NCBI GenBank assembly: GCA_002427605.1
Contig: DIRT01000037.1
Span: 95,149-157,414, forward strand
Length of the DNA: 62,266 nt
Direction: 5' to 3'
Source of the DNA: Bacteroidales bacterium UBA5429
Lineage (GTDB): Bacteria; Bacteroidota; Bacteroidia; Bacteroidales; WCHB1-69
This document shows, one piece after another, positions 7,283 through 16,171 of this stretch. The notes under the pieces are model-generated. The model did no database searches. It was not told the origin of the DNA and worked only from the letters and a program-made list of their open reading frames with translations. Every line of letters starts with the position of its first letter. Position 1 is the first letter of the stretch. The translations under genes and the position numbers were made by a program.

Positions 7283-8314
7283 ATGAAAAAGGGAACTTTA
7301 ATTCTGGTGATGGCTTTCTTTTCCGCTGTGCTGATGGCACAACCGCAAGCACCCAACCGAATTGATAGTCAGGGGAAAAAACAGGGAGAATGGAGGAAGT
7401 TCAAAGATGGAGTTTTGCTCTACGAAGGACGTTTTAAAGATGATGTTCCTATTGGAGAGTTTAAATATTACCATTCTAATGGAAGTTTGAAAAGTATATC
7501 TGTTTTCATACAGGGTGTTCATGAGGTAAAAACGACAATTTTTCATCCCAATGGGCAGAAGGCGTCTGAAGGCAGGTTTTTAGATCAATTAAAAGATGGT
7601 GAGTGGAACTATTGGAATGAAAACGGGGGTCTGATCAGTGTGGAAAACTATGCAAAAGGGAAGAAAAATGGAGTTTGGAAAGTTTTTTCGGCTCAAACCG
7701 GAATTCTTTTGGAAGAACTCAACTATAAAAATGAACTTTTGGATGGAGTTTCAAAAACCTTTTACACTGATGGTAAGCCGTGTACAGTAGACCATTTTAT
7801 TATGGGAAAACGCTATGGGGAGGCGATCAGCTACTTTATTGATGGAGTGGTTTCTATTAAAGGTGAATATAAAGATAACTTAAGAATTGGTGAGTGGGAG
7901 TATTATGATCAAGGTGGAAGATTGAGAAAAATAGTCCATTACGATCGTTCTCACGAAATCAGCACATACTTATTTTTTTATAATCGTTCGCAGCAGATCA
8001 AACTGAACCAGGAGGCGATAGCTTACTTTTTGTTTCAGGGAAATAAAACTATGATTTACACCGTAAAAGGCGAAACCATGACTATTACCGATGATGCAGA
8101 GATTGTTACATACTGGGCTGATTTCTTTAACTTTGTACCTGTATCTCCAAAAATTCATGCTGCTCATCAGGCTGTTAAAAGTTATGTTACAGTAGATGAA
8201 GAGACTATTGAAGTGTTTTTACAACCCCAATTACCTTATCCTGTTTATTCCAAAGGTGATGAGGCTGAAATGGTGAAAATGTTATTTCCAAGAGAATTAC
8301 CAAAATTAGAGTAG
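7283..8314 (+). CDS. Secreted MORN-repeat (YwqK-like) protein
   Basis: 343 residues with an N-terminal signal peptide ending near AQPQ (about residue 20). A series of about eight beta-hairpin units of the G-x-W/Y-x-Y-Y/F type follows (for example GEWNYW, GVWKVF, GEWEYYD), spanning about 30-235. The remaining 100 residues are not repetitive. Such MORN-variant repeats are annotated in databases as YwqK-family antitoxin, but no toxin gene is nearby and the export signal argues against an antitoxin role. It follows mnmA by 28 nt without an obvious promoter, so it may belong to that unit. Function unknown; a structural or surface role is my guess. Confidence 0.8.
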   Translation: MKKGTLILVMAFFSAVLMAQPQAPNRIDSQGKKQGEWRKFKDGVLLYEGRFKDDVPIGEFKYYHSNGSLKSISVFIQGVHEVKTTIFHPNGQKASEGRFLDQLKDGEWNYWNENGGLISVENYAKGKKNGVWKVFSAQTGILLEELNYKNELLDGVSKTFYTDGKPCTVDHFIMGKRYGEAISYFIDGVVSIKGEYKDNLRIGEWEYYDQGGRLRKIVHYDRSHEISTYLFFYNRSQQIKLNQEAIAYFLFQGNKTMIYTVKGETMTITDDAEIVTYWADFFNFVPVSPKIHAAHQAVKSYVTVDEETIEVFLQPQLPYPVYSKGDEAEMVKMLFPRELPKLE

Positions 8315-8346
8315 ATTTTTCTCTTTTTTATATGCTAAAATTTATA

Positions 8347-8354
8347 TATATTTG
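8347..8354 (+). promoter_or_regulatory. Candidate promoter of the bamD-omega-coaBC-recN run
   Basis: TATATTTG fits the -7 consensus, but no -33 TTG is evident. If used, the transcript starts at about 8360, favouring translation from 8374 over 8332 or 8359. Confidence 0.4.
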
Positions 8355-8358
8355 CAGG

Positions 8359-9297
8359 ATGGTTAAAAATAGGATGTTTTTGGTTAAGTGTTTGATGTTC
8401 AGTGTTTTGCTAACTTTGTGTTTGGCAAAGATTGAACTAAAAGCTTCCATTTTTTCGACAGAAGTTTTTCCTGCTTCCAATTATGAATTGGGAACACCTC
8501 AGGATTCTGTCAAAAAAAAGGAGACCCAAAAACCTAGAAAAGGAAGGTTCAGATCCCATAAGGTTTCATTTGAAACATTTAATGAGAGCTATGAAAGGGC
8601 TTTGAAATATTACAATAAAGGTGCTTATTTATCTGCAGCAGGATTGTTTGAAAAACTCTATCCGCTCGCAGTAGGTACACGTCAGGGAGATTCGATTTTG
8701 TATCTTTTTGCTGATAGCTATTTTAAGAACAAAGATTATCATTTGGCAGCATATCACTTTAAAACCTACACCAGGCGATATCCCGGTACCCCAAGAACTG
8801 AATTGGCAGCATTGAATTGTGCCAGGGCGCTTTATTATACTTCTCCCTCTTATGAAGTAGATCAGACAGATACATATTACGCCATTGATGAGATTAAGGA
8901 TTTTATCAAACAATATCCGAATAGTCCTTACATTGAAGATTGTAACACCATGTTGGATGAGTTGCGGAATAAGCTGGCTCAGAAGCAGTTTGAAATTGTA
9001 AAGCTATACTATAACACAGGAAACTATAGGGCTGCTCAATTGATGGTCAAAGACTTTATGAAAGAGTATTCATACTCACCCTATGCACCTGAAGCGCTCT
9101 TTTTATTGGTAAAAAACAACTATGAGTATGCATCTAAAAGTATAGAAAGTAAACAAAAAGAGCGTTTAATTGAATGTGCAGAAGCGTATGATGCATTAGC
9201 TGCACAATTTCCTAATTTTGCCAATATTGCAGAGGCAAAACGAATTTATGATAAAGCATTAACCGAAATAAATATAATTAATTCTAAACAAAAATAG
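8359..9297 (+). CDS. BamD-like outer-membrane assembly TPR protein
   Basis: TPR-type protein of about 312 residues, related to BamD, which works with BamA in inserting beta-barrel proteins. The signatures are FETFNESYERALKYY, KNKDYHLAAYHFKTYTRRYP, and SPSYEVDQTDTYYAIDEI with FIKQYPNSPY, a well-conserved stretch of the family. BamD is normally a lipoprotein, but here the only cysteine in the hydrophobic N-terminus is in LTLCLAK, a poor lipobox because Leu is at -1. Cleavage by signal peptidase I after LKA is equally likely. Start uncertain: 8332 (inside the promoter), 8359 or 8374. Next come the omega-like gene (0 nt), coaBC, DUF4835 and recN, an order typical of Bacteroidota. Confidence 0.87.
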   Translation: MVKNRMFLVKCLMFSVLLTLCLAKIELKASIFSTEVFPASNYELGTPQDSVKKKETQKPRKGRFRSHKVSFETFNESYERALKYYNKGAYLSAAGLFEKLYPLAVGTRQGDSILYLFADSYFKNKDYHLAAYHFKTYTRRYPGTPRTELAALNCARALYYTSPSYEVDQTDTYYAIDEIKDFIKQYPNSPYIEDCNTMLDELRNKLAQKQFEIVKLYYNTGNYRAAQLMVKDFMKEYSYSPYAPEALFLLVKNNYEYASKSIESKQKERLIECAEAYDALAAQFPNFANIAEAKRIYDKALTEINIINSKQK

Positions 9298-9624
9298 ATG
9301 AAATCAAACGAGTACCACAAGGCAAGAATTAATCCATTAGCGATTACCCGTGACCTAAGACTTTTTGACAGTGAAAATGATAATATTTACAAAACTATCG
9401 CAATTCTGTCAAAAAGAGCAAATCAGATCGCTACTGATATGAATGAGGAGTTTAAAGAACGAGTTAAAGAGTTTGAAAAACGCGAAGATATTATCGATGA
9501 GGTGTTTGAAAACAAAGAGCAGATTGAATTAGCTCGTTTTTATGAACATTTGCCCAAACCAACAATATTAGCTATTTACGAATTTGAGCAAGATAAAATT
9601 TTCTATAAAGATCCGGAAAACTAA
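9298..9624 (+). CDS. RNA polymerase omega-like (Rpb6/RpoZ family) protein
   Basis: 108 residues. The N-terminal NPLAITRDL followed by IYKTIAILSKRANQIA (about 12-46) matches the conserved region of omega/Rpb6, which helps assemble the beta' subunit. The C-terminal part is highly charged (KERVKEFEKREDIIDEVFE) and continues to a short tail. Its start codon directly follows the bamD stop, and coaBC starts 2 nt after its end, so it is within an operon. The assignment rests on the ITRDL/A..RA pattern and on the typical Bacteroidota gene order; divergence from proteobacterial omega is large. Confidence 0.8.
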   Translation: MKSNEYHKARINPLAITRDLRLFDSENDNIYKTIAILSKRANQIATDMNEEFKERVKEFEKREDIIDEVFENKEQIELARFYEHLPKPTILAIYEFEQDKIFYKDPEN

Positions 9625-9626
9625 TT

Positions 9627-10838
9627 ATGGCTTTGCCAGATAAGAAACATATTGTTATTGGAATTACGGGGGGGATCGCGGCTTACAAGGCGCTTTCCCT
9701 AATTCGTTTATTTAAGCAGGCAGAATATGACGTGCGTGTTGTAGCTACGAAGAATGCTTTGGAGTTTGTAACCCCTCTTACTATAGAAACATTATCACAA
9801 AACTCTCTGTATCATGAGATGTTTGGACCTTCTCCCAAAAGGAGTGTAGATCATATCGCCATTGCTGATTGGGCGGATGCTGTTGTGATTGCACCGGCAT
9901 CTGCGAATATCATTGGAAAATATGCTCATGGTATTGCTGATGATCCGTTGTCGACCCTTCTGTTGGCAGTGAAAGCACCCGTTTTTGTAGCACCTGCAAT
10001 GAATTGCAATATGTATTCTCATCCGGCAGTTCAAGCTAATTTGACTATTTTGCAAGAAAGAGGAGTTCATATTGTTGAACCTCAGGGTGGATTTTTAGCT
10101 TGTGGATATGAAGGGCAGGGCAGGCTAGAGGATCCGGAACAAATTTTCAAGGTAGTAGATCAGTACTTGAATCAGGAACTCTCATTACAGGGAGTACAGG
10201 CAGTGGTTACGGCAGGTCCAACCTATGAATCGATTGATCCCGTACGTTTTATTGGGAACCACTCATCCGGCTTAATGGGCTTTGAATTGGCTCAGGTTTT
10301 GGCGGAGATGGGAGCGCAGGTGACACTGGTTACAGGACCGACCCGTCTGACTGTAACTCACCCTTCGATAGAGCGGGTAGATGTGGTTTCTGCACAGCAG
10401 ATGTATGAAACAGTGATGGCTAAATCACAAGCTGCAAAATTGATTATTATGGCAGCAGCCGTTGCAGATTATACTCCCGTTACTGTGGCAAATCAGAAAA
10501 TAAAAAAAGATCAACAGGAGTTTCAATTACTCTTGCGTAAAACAAAAGATATTTTGTGGGAATTAGGACAAAATAAGAGGAATGATCAATGTTTGGTTGG
10601 TTTTGCCTTGGAAACTGAAAATGAGATTGAGAATGCACAAAAGAAATTGCAAAATAAAAAATGCGATTGGATCGTTCTTAATTCTATGAACCATCCTCAG
10701 GCGGGTTTTAATAAACCAACAAATAAAGTAATGATGATATCCAAAGAGAATCAAATTGTTGAAACGGAAGTGTTGTCCAAGAAGGAGATTGCCGCTGAGA
10801 TCGTTCGAACAGTGGTCAATTCGTTAAAAATCAACTAA
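9627..10838 (+). CDS. coaBC: Bifunctional phosphopantothenoylcysteine decarboxylase/synthetase
   Basis: Makes 4'-phosphopantetheine in coenzyme A synthesis. The CoaC flavoprotein domain covers about 1-180: GITGGIAAYK, active-site His76 in DHIAIADWAD, APAMNCNM at 122-129 and Cys159 in LACGYEGQGR. The CoaB domain covers about 188-403: VTAGPTYESIDPVR with SSGLMG, GFALETE and a lysine-rich KIKKD loop. The length of 403 residues is normal for the fusion. A run of seven G at 9668-9674 encodes the ITGGI turn. It is third in the bamD run. Confidence 0.96.
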   Translation: MALPDKKHIVIGITGGIAAYKALSLIRLFKQAEYDVRVVATKNALEFVTPLTIETLSQNSLYHEMFGPSPKRSVDHIAIADWADAVVIAPASANIIGKYAHGIADDPLSTLLLAVKAPVFVAPAMNCNMYSHPAVQANLTILQERGVHIVEPQGGFLACGYEGQGRLEDPEQIFKVVDQYLNQELSLQGVQAVVTAGPTYESIDPVRFIGNHSSGLMGFELAQVLAEMGAQVTLVTGPTRLTVTHPSIERVDVVSAQQMYETVMAKSQAAKLIIMAAAVADYTPVTVANQKIKKDQQEFQLLLRKTKDILWELGQNKRNDQCLVGFALETENEIENAQKKLQNKKCDWIVLNSMNHPQAGFNKPTNKVMMISKENQIVETEVLSKKEIAAEIVRTVVNSLKIN

Positions 10839-10849
10839 ATAATACTGCC

Positions 10850-11761
10850 ATGATCAAGAGAGTTTTTTTACTTTTGCTTTCCATTACTTTCACAACTGCC
10901 CTTTTAGCGCAGGATTTCCAGTGTCAGATTTCGATTAATTCACAAAAGATTGCAGGATCTAACTATGAACGTTACAGAGATCTTCAACAAGAGCTCTATA
11001 AATTCGTACATGAAAGAAAATGGTGTCAGTATAATCTGAAAATGAATGAACGAATTGAGTGTGCTATTGTGATTACATTGGAGAGTCAGGCAGGAGATAA
11101 ACTCAATGCTACCATGATGATTCAATTGCAAAGACCCGTATATAAAACAAACTATAAAACATCTTTGCTTAATTTTCAGGATAAAAATGTTCAGTTTACG
11201 TATATTGACGGAGAGCCGCTGGAGTATGTCGAGAATAGCAATACAAACCAATTGACCTCCTTAATTGCTTTTTATCTGAATTTCTTTTTAGGGGTAGAGT
11301 TTGATACTTTTGCAATGAATGGCGGTTCCCCTTACTTTGATAAAGCACAAAATATTGTCAACTTGTGCCAAAATGGAGTTGAACCAGGTTGGAAACCTTT
11401 TGAATCCGGTCAAGCTAATCGTTACTGGCTGATGGAGAATTTGACCAATACTTCCTATTCTAAATTCCATGAATTTTATTACCAATATCACCGCCTGGGT
11501 TTGGATGTGATGTCAGAATCACCTGATGCAGGCAGAGCTGAAATTATGGAGAGTTTGCGTCTGTTACAGCAGGTGAATCAGCAAAGAGCAGGACTGTATA
11601 TGATGCAAATTATAGTTCAAACCAAGGCACAAGAGATTATTGAGATCTTTAAGGAGGGAACAGCAGGAGAAAAAACGCAGGTGGTTGCCATTATGAAACA
11701 ATTGGATCCCGCTAATGCTTCCAGATATGATGCGATTACACAATCATCAGGTCAAAGGTAG
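10850..11761 (+). CDS. DUF4835 secreted protein
   Basis: 303 residues with a signal peptide (MIKRVFLLLLSITFTTALLA, cleavage near AQD). It matches the Bacteroidota-specific DUF4835 pattern: FQCQISINSQKI at the mature N-terminus, RPVYKTNYKTSLLNFQD, FYLNFFLGVEFDTFA and NRYWLMENLTN. Its usual place is between coaBC and recN, as here (11 nt and 2 nt spacing). The function is not established; an envelope role is likely from the export signal. No active-site motif was seen. Confidence 0.88.
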   Translation: MIKRVFLLLLSITFTTALLAQDFQCQISINSQKIAGSNYERYRDLQQELYKFVHERKWCQYNLKMNERIECAIVITLESQAGDKLNATMMIQLQRPVYKTNYKTSLLNFQDKNVQFTYIDGEPLEYVENSNTNQLTSLIAFYLNFFLGVEFDTFAMNGGSPYFDKAQNIVNLCQNGVEPGWKPFESGQANRYWLMENLTNTSYSKFHEFYYQYHRLGLDVMSESPDAGRAEIMESLRLLQQVNQQRAGLYMMQIIVQTKAQEIIEIFKEGTAGEKTQVVAIMKQLDPANASRYDAITQSSGQR

Positions 11762-11763
11762 CC

Positions 11764-13422
11764 ATGTTACTCTCATTACAAATAGAAAATTACGCTATTA
11801 TTAAGTCGCTCAATATGACTTTTGATAGCGGCTTTACAGTCATCACCGGAGAAACCGGAGCAGGTAAATCAATCTTGATTGGCGCTCTCTCCCTGATTCT
11901 CGGTAATAGAGCCGATAGTTCTGTATTGTATGATAGAACTCGCAAATGTATTGTAGAAGGCGTATTTGGTATTCAAAAATTGGATTTGAACTCTTTTTTT
12001 GAAGAGAATGAATTGGATTATGCAGATCATACTATCTTAAGACGTGAGATCAACGTTTCCGGAAAATCCCGGGCTTTCATCAATGATACTCCGGTATCTT
12101 TGGCATTATTGAAAGAGTTGGCAGAGCATTTGGTTGATATTCATTCACAGCATCAACACTTGTTACTTGCCAATCACGACTTTAGAATCCGAATTTTGGA
12201 TGATTATGCACAAAATGGAGCTTTGTTAGAGCAATATCAAGTGCAATATAAACAACATCAGCAAGTTACAGCGCTTTTGGCTCAATTGATTGAGGAGCAG
12301 GAAAAGGCGGCGCAGGAGCACGACTATCATACCTTTTTACTCCAAGAGTTGGAAGCAGCCAGTTTGCGTGAGGGAGAACAAGAGGAGCTGGAGCAACAAA
12401 TTAAAAGATTGACATATGCTGAGACGATCAAAGAGAGACTTTACCGTTCTACTCAGCTATTGGAACAGGATCAACTTTCTATCTTATCGATGCTTCGTGA
12501 GCTGAAATCGGAATTGAGTCACATTAGTGAGATAGATCCACGCTATCAGGAGCTATGGAATCGGGTGGAATCGGTTCATATTGAGCTCAAAGATTTGGAA
12601 AGTGAGATTACTGCTCTGGGACAGGAGGTTGAGGTGAATCCGGAGTTATTGGCGCAACTGAATGAGCGTCTTGATCTGCTGAATAGATTGCAGCTTAAGC
12701 ATAAAGTAAACAGCGAGAGTGAGTTGATGGAGCGTCAAGCCGAGCTGCAAGGTTGGGTGTCACAGTTTGTAGATTTAGAGTCACAGGTTGCAGCTAAGCA
12801 AAAGGAGTTATTGAAAATAAAGGGATTGTTAGAGAGCAGCGCAAAACAGTTGTCCGAAAAGCGAAAGGCTGCCTCCCCCCAAGTAGAAAAAGAAATAAAA
12901 AATAATATTCAAATCCTGGGAATGGAAGAGGCTACTTTTAAGGTAGTGATAAATAAAAGTTCTCAATTGGGACTCTTAGGTGGTGATCAGGTTCAGTTTT
13001 TATTTTCAGCCAATCGGGGTGGACCCACTTTGGAAGTGGAAAAGATCGCATCGGGAGGAGAAATCTCCAGACTAATGCTGGCGATTAAATATGTGATTAC
13101 ATCAACAAACTATTTGCCGACTGTCATTTTTGACGAAATTGATACCGGTGTATCGGGTGATATCGCAGGAAAAGTAGCACGACTGATGACAAAAATTGCT
13201 CAGGAAAGACAACTGCTGGTGATTACTCACCTGCCACAGATTGCAGCGAAGGCGAAGCTGCACTATTTTGTTTATAAAAAAGTTGAGGGAGACCAAACTT
13301 ATACCCATATTAAACAATTAAATGATCAAGAAAGGGTAGAAGAGATTGCAACCATGATCAGTGCTGAAAAAGTGACTGATGCTGCACGTCAAACTGCTCA
13401 ATTGTTAATTAACGAATCATAA
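11764..13422 (+). CDS. recN: DNA repair protein RecN
   Basis: SMC-like ATPase in double-strand break repair; 552 residues, normal size. Walker A is GETGAGKS (29-36). Coiled-coil arms cover about 160-370, rich in Gln, Glu and Leu. The ABC signature is ASGGEISRLMLAIK and Walker B is VIFDEIDTGVSG, followed by the switch histidine in VITHLPQIAA. The gene starts 2 nt after DUF4835 and ends the bamD-to-recN run. No LexA-type site was seen at the operon start. Confidence 0.96.
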   Translation: MLLSLQIENYAIIKSLNMTFDSGFTVITGETGAGKSILIGALSLILGNRADSSVLYDRTRKCIVEGVFGIQKLDLNSFFEENELDYADHTILRREINVSGKSRAFINDTPVSLALLKELAEHLVDIHSQHQHLLLANHDFRIRILDDYAQNGALLEQYQVQYKQHQQVTALLAQLIEEQEKAAQEHDYHTFLLQELEAASLREGEQEELEQQIKRLTYAETIKERLYRSTQLLEQDQLSILSMLRELKSELSHISEIDPRYQELWNRVESVHIELKDLESEITALGQEVEVNPELLAQLNERLDLLNRLQLKHKVNSESELMERQAELQGWVSQFVDLESQVAAKQKELLKIKGLLESSAKQLSEKRKAASPQVEKEIKNNIQILGMEEATFKVVINKSSQLGLLGGDQVQFLFSANRGGPTLEVEKIASGGEISRLMLAIKYVITSTNYLPTVIFDEIDTGVSGDIAGKVARLMTKIAQERQLLVITHLPQIAAKAKLHYFVYKKVEGDQTYTHIKQLNDQERVEEIATMISAEKVTDAARQTAQLLINES

Positions 13423-13433
13423 AACAAAACGAC

Positions 13434-14069
13434 ATGAAAAGAGAATATTGGATCAGGTTTTTCGTAATAATAGCACTTATTCTATGCTTCTTCCAAGTAC
13501 AAGCACAAGGGGTTTTTAAAAAAGAGGAAGCTAAATTTGTTTATCTATCTTCGCTTGGCTTTGCAAAAGGAGTGAATGATATTCATTTTGATGGACGAAC
13601 AGTGAAAAATAATATTCCTGTCATCTCAATCCATCAAGTGTTGGCGTATCAGTTTAATCCATATGTGATATTGGGTGTCGGTGCCGGGTATGATTTGTAT
13701 TCCAAAACCGGGTTTATTCCGCTTTATACACATTTGACTGTAAATTTTATGAATAATGATTGGGCGCCTTTTTGGAATTTGAATGCAGGATATTCCTTTA
13801 AATGGTATGTCAATCAAAAACCGGAACCCATGACACGGGTGATTCATGCTGCCCGAACCGGATTGTATGGTGAAACGGGCTTGGGATTAAAAATGAAAAT
13901 GAGTCCAAAGTTTGCACTGCTATTTTCTGTTAATTATAAACTACAGCAATCCCATATATATTATAGTGTGATTGATGAATCACAGCCTGATATTTCACAA
14001 TTGGCAACCAATAGTTCCGCTTTTGCGTTGTATCATTTTCTGGGATTTAAATTGGGCTTTTTGTTCTAA
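13434..14069 (+). CDS. Predicted outer-membrane beta-barrel protein
   Basis: 211 residues with a signal peptide (about 1-25, ending VQAQG). The rest has alternating hydrophobic and aromatic strands and Gly/Asn turns typical of 8-10-strand barrels: VLGVGAGYDLY, LYTHLTVNFMN, FWNLNAGYSFKWY, LYGETGLGLKMKMS. It ends in Phe (KLGFLF), as outer-membrane barrels usually do. I do not recognise a named family beyond 'outer membrane beta-barrel'. It lies 11 nt after recN and 2 nt before ligA and is probably co-transcribed. Confidence 0.8.
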   Translation: MKREYWIRFFVIIALILCFFQVQAQGVFKKEEAKFVYLSSLGFAKGVNDIHFDGRTVKNNIPVISIHQVLAYQFNPYVILGVGAGYDLYSKTGFIPLYTHLTVNFMNNDWAPFWNLNAGYSFKWYVNQKPEPMTRVIHAARTGLYGETGLGLKMKMSPKFALLFSVNYKLQQSHIYYSVIDESQPDISQLATNSSAFALYHFLGFKLGFLF

Positions 14070-14071
14070 AA

Positions 14072-16135
14072 ATGGATCCGATTCAAGTTAAAATAGAGGA
14101 GCTAAAAGAAGTGATTAACCAACATAATCACAACTATTATGTATTGGATAATCCGACTATTTCTGATTATGATTTTGATCAGTTATTATTGGAATTAATT
14201 CGATTGGAGCAAGAAAATCCTCAGTATCAAACTGCTGATTCGCCATCGCAACGCGTGGGTGGAGGAATTACTCAACAGTTTGAAACCTGGACCCATCAAT
14301 ATCCGATGCTTTCTTTGGGAAACACATACTCTAAAGAGGAGTTATACGAATTTGATCAACGCATACACAAGTTACTTACTGAACCGGTGGAGTATGTTTG
14401 CGAATTAAAATATGATGGGGTGGCAATTAACCTGATATATAAAGATGGCGTTTTAGTGAAAGGCGTCACACGTGGGGATGGTGTTGTGGGGGATGATGTT
14501 ACGGTGAATGTTAAGACAATTCGCTCTATTCCTTTGAAGTTAAGGGGTGATTATCCTCAAGATTGTGAAGTGAGAGGGGAGATCATATTGACTCATAAAC
14601 AGTTTGCCCTCTTGAATGATGAAAGGGAGGAACTGGGGTATCCCACTTTTGCGAATCCTAGAAATGCCGCTTCCGGAAGTTTGAAACTGCTGGATTCCAA
14701 CGAAGTAGCCAGAAGAGGACTTGATTCCCGTCTCTATCTTTTGTTGGGAGAACAACTTCCGGTTACAAATCATGCTGATGCTATCCATAAGCTGAAAGAG
14801 TGGGGCTTTAAAACTCCCGAAGTGACTGAAAAAGTGAGCACAATCGATGAAGTTTTTGCATTTATTGAATATTGGGATAAGGAACGGGAAAAATTGCCTT
14901 TTGATATTGATGGTGTGGTGATTAAAGTGAATAGTTTTGCACAACAAACAGCATTGGGAACCACTTCGAAATTTCCTCGTTGGGCGATATCATACAAGTT
15001 TAAGGCAGAAAGAGCATTGACTCCGCTGCTTAGTGTCGATTTTCAGATTGGTAGAACGGGCGCGGTAACCCCTGTTGCAAATCTTGCCCCGGTGCCCATT
15101 AGCGGTTCGATTGTCAAAAGGGCTACCCTTCACAATGCGGATATGATGGATGCGTTGGATTTGCATGATAATGATTTTGTATATGTAGAAAAGGGGGGGG
15201 AGATCATTCCTAAGATTGTAGCTGTAGAGCTTGAAAAGAGAAATCCTACCAGCAAGAAAATTCAATTTATTACTCGCTGCCCCGAGTGCAATACTCCTCT
15301 CGTGCAGAATCCCGGTGAAACACAAATCTATTGTCCTAACGAGTTGGGCTGTCCACCCCAAATTAAGGGAAGATTAGAGCATTTTATTTCAAAAAAAGCA
15401 ATGAACCTTGACTCCTTAGGGGAAGGAAAGGTGGAGATGCTCTTTTCTAATCAATTGGTGCATTCTATCGCTGATTTTTATGACTTGCAGTATGACCAAC
15501 TGATTGGATTGGAAAAAGTGATTACCGATGAGGAATCTCAAACTGAAAGAGTGATTAGTTTTCAGGATAAAACAGTGCAGAATATTCTAAATAGTGTAGA
15601 ACAATCAAAGCAGGTCCCCTTTGAAAGAGTGCTTTTTGCTCTGGGAATCCGATATGTTGGAGAGGTTACAGCTAGAAAATTGGCGGAAGCATTTCGCTCG
15701 ATAGATCAACTAGCCAATGCCACATTTGATGAGTTGACACAAGTGAGCGATGTGGGTGAAAAAGTAGCCCAATCAGTGATTGATTATTTCAATCAGCCAC
15801 AAAATCTAGAAACAGTTTTGCGACTACAAAAAGCCGGATTGCAATTTGAGATTCAGGAAGAGGATCGTGGTGTTCAGATTGATCTCTTCAAACAAGGTTC
15901 TATCGTGGTGAGTGGTGTCTTTTCAGTTCCCAGAGATGAGATTAAAAAGTTGATCGAGCAATATGGAGGTAAAATTGTCTCTTCCATTTCCAAAAGTACA
16001 CTATATGTAGTTGCAGGAGAAAAAATGGGACCGGAGAAAGAGAAAAGAGCGAATTCATTGGGTATTCAAATTTTATCTGAAGAAGATCTGTATAAGATGA
16101 TTGAGGAAGAGAAGAGAAAGTTAGAAAATGAATAA
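14072..16135 (+). CDS. ligA: NAD-dependent DNA ligase
   Basis: Seals nicks in replication and repair using NAD. At 687 residues it is full length. Domain Ia (1-70, with YYVLDNPTISDYDFD); adenylation domain with catalytic Lys113 in ELKYDG; ATYP.NPRNAASGSL-like stretch (FANPRNAASGS); OB fold with GRTGAVTPVANL; Cys4 zinc finger (CPECNTPL to YCPNELGCPP); HhH domain; and a C-terminal BRCT domain (about 605-685, GSIVVSGVF). It carries a run of eight G (15193-15200) coding KGGE, the longest such run I saw. It overlaps no neighbours and follows the barrel gene by 2 nt. Confidence 0.97.
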   Translation: MDPIQVKIEELKEVINQHNHNYYVLDNPTISDYDFDQLLLELIRLEQENPQYQTADSPSQRVGGGITQQFETWTHQYPMLSLGNTYSKEELYEFDQRIHKLLTEPVEYVCELKYDGVAINLIYKDGVLVKGVTRGDGVVGDDVTVNVKTIRSIPLKLRGDYPQDCEVRGEIILTHKQFALLNDEREELGYPTFANPRNAASGSLKLLDSNEVARRGLDSRLYLLLGEQLPVTNHADAIHKLKEWGFKTPEVTEKVSTIDEVFAFIEYWDKEREKLPFDIDGVVIKVNSFAQQTALGTTSKFPRWAISYKFKAERALTPLLSVDFQIGRTGAVTPVANLAPVPISGSIVKRATLHNADMMDALDLHDNDFVYVEKGGEIIPKIVAVELEKRNPTSKKIQFITRCPECNTPLVQNPGETQIYCPNELGCPPQIKGRLEHFISKKAMNLDSLGEGKVEMLFSNQLVHSIADFYDLQYDQLIGLEKVITDEESQTERVISFQDKTVQNILNSVEQSKQVPFERVLFALGIRYVGEVTARKLAEAFRSIDQLANATFDELTQVSDVGEKVAQSVIDYFNQPQNLETVLRLQKAGLQFEIQEEDRGVQIDLFKQGSIVVSGVFSVPRDEIKKLIEQYGGKIVSSISKSTLYVVAGEKMGPEKEKRANSLGIQILSEEDLYKMIEEEKRKLENE

Positions 16136-16171
16136 CATTTTAATTAAAAAATATATAAAAACAAATTAATT

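Noticed and set aside
7283..8314. Toxin-antitoxin reading of the YwqK-like gene
   Set aside because: The protein has an export signal and many MORN-type repeats, and no toxin-like gene is adjacent.
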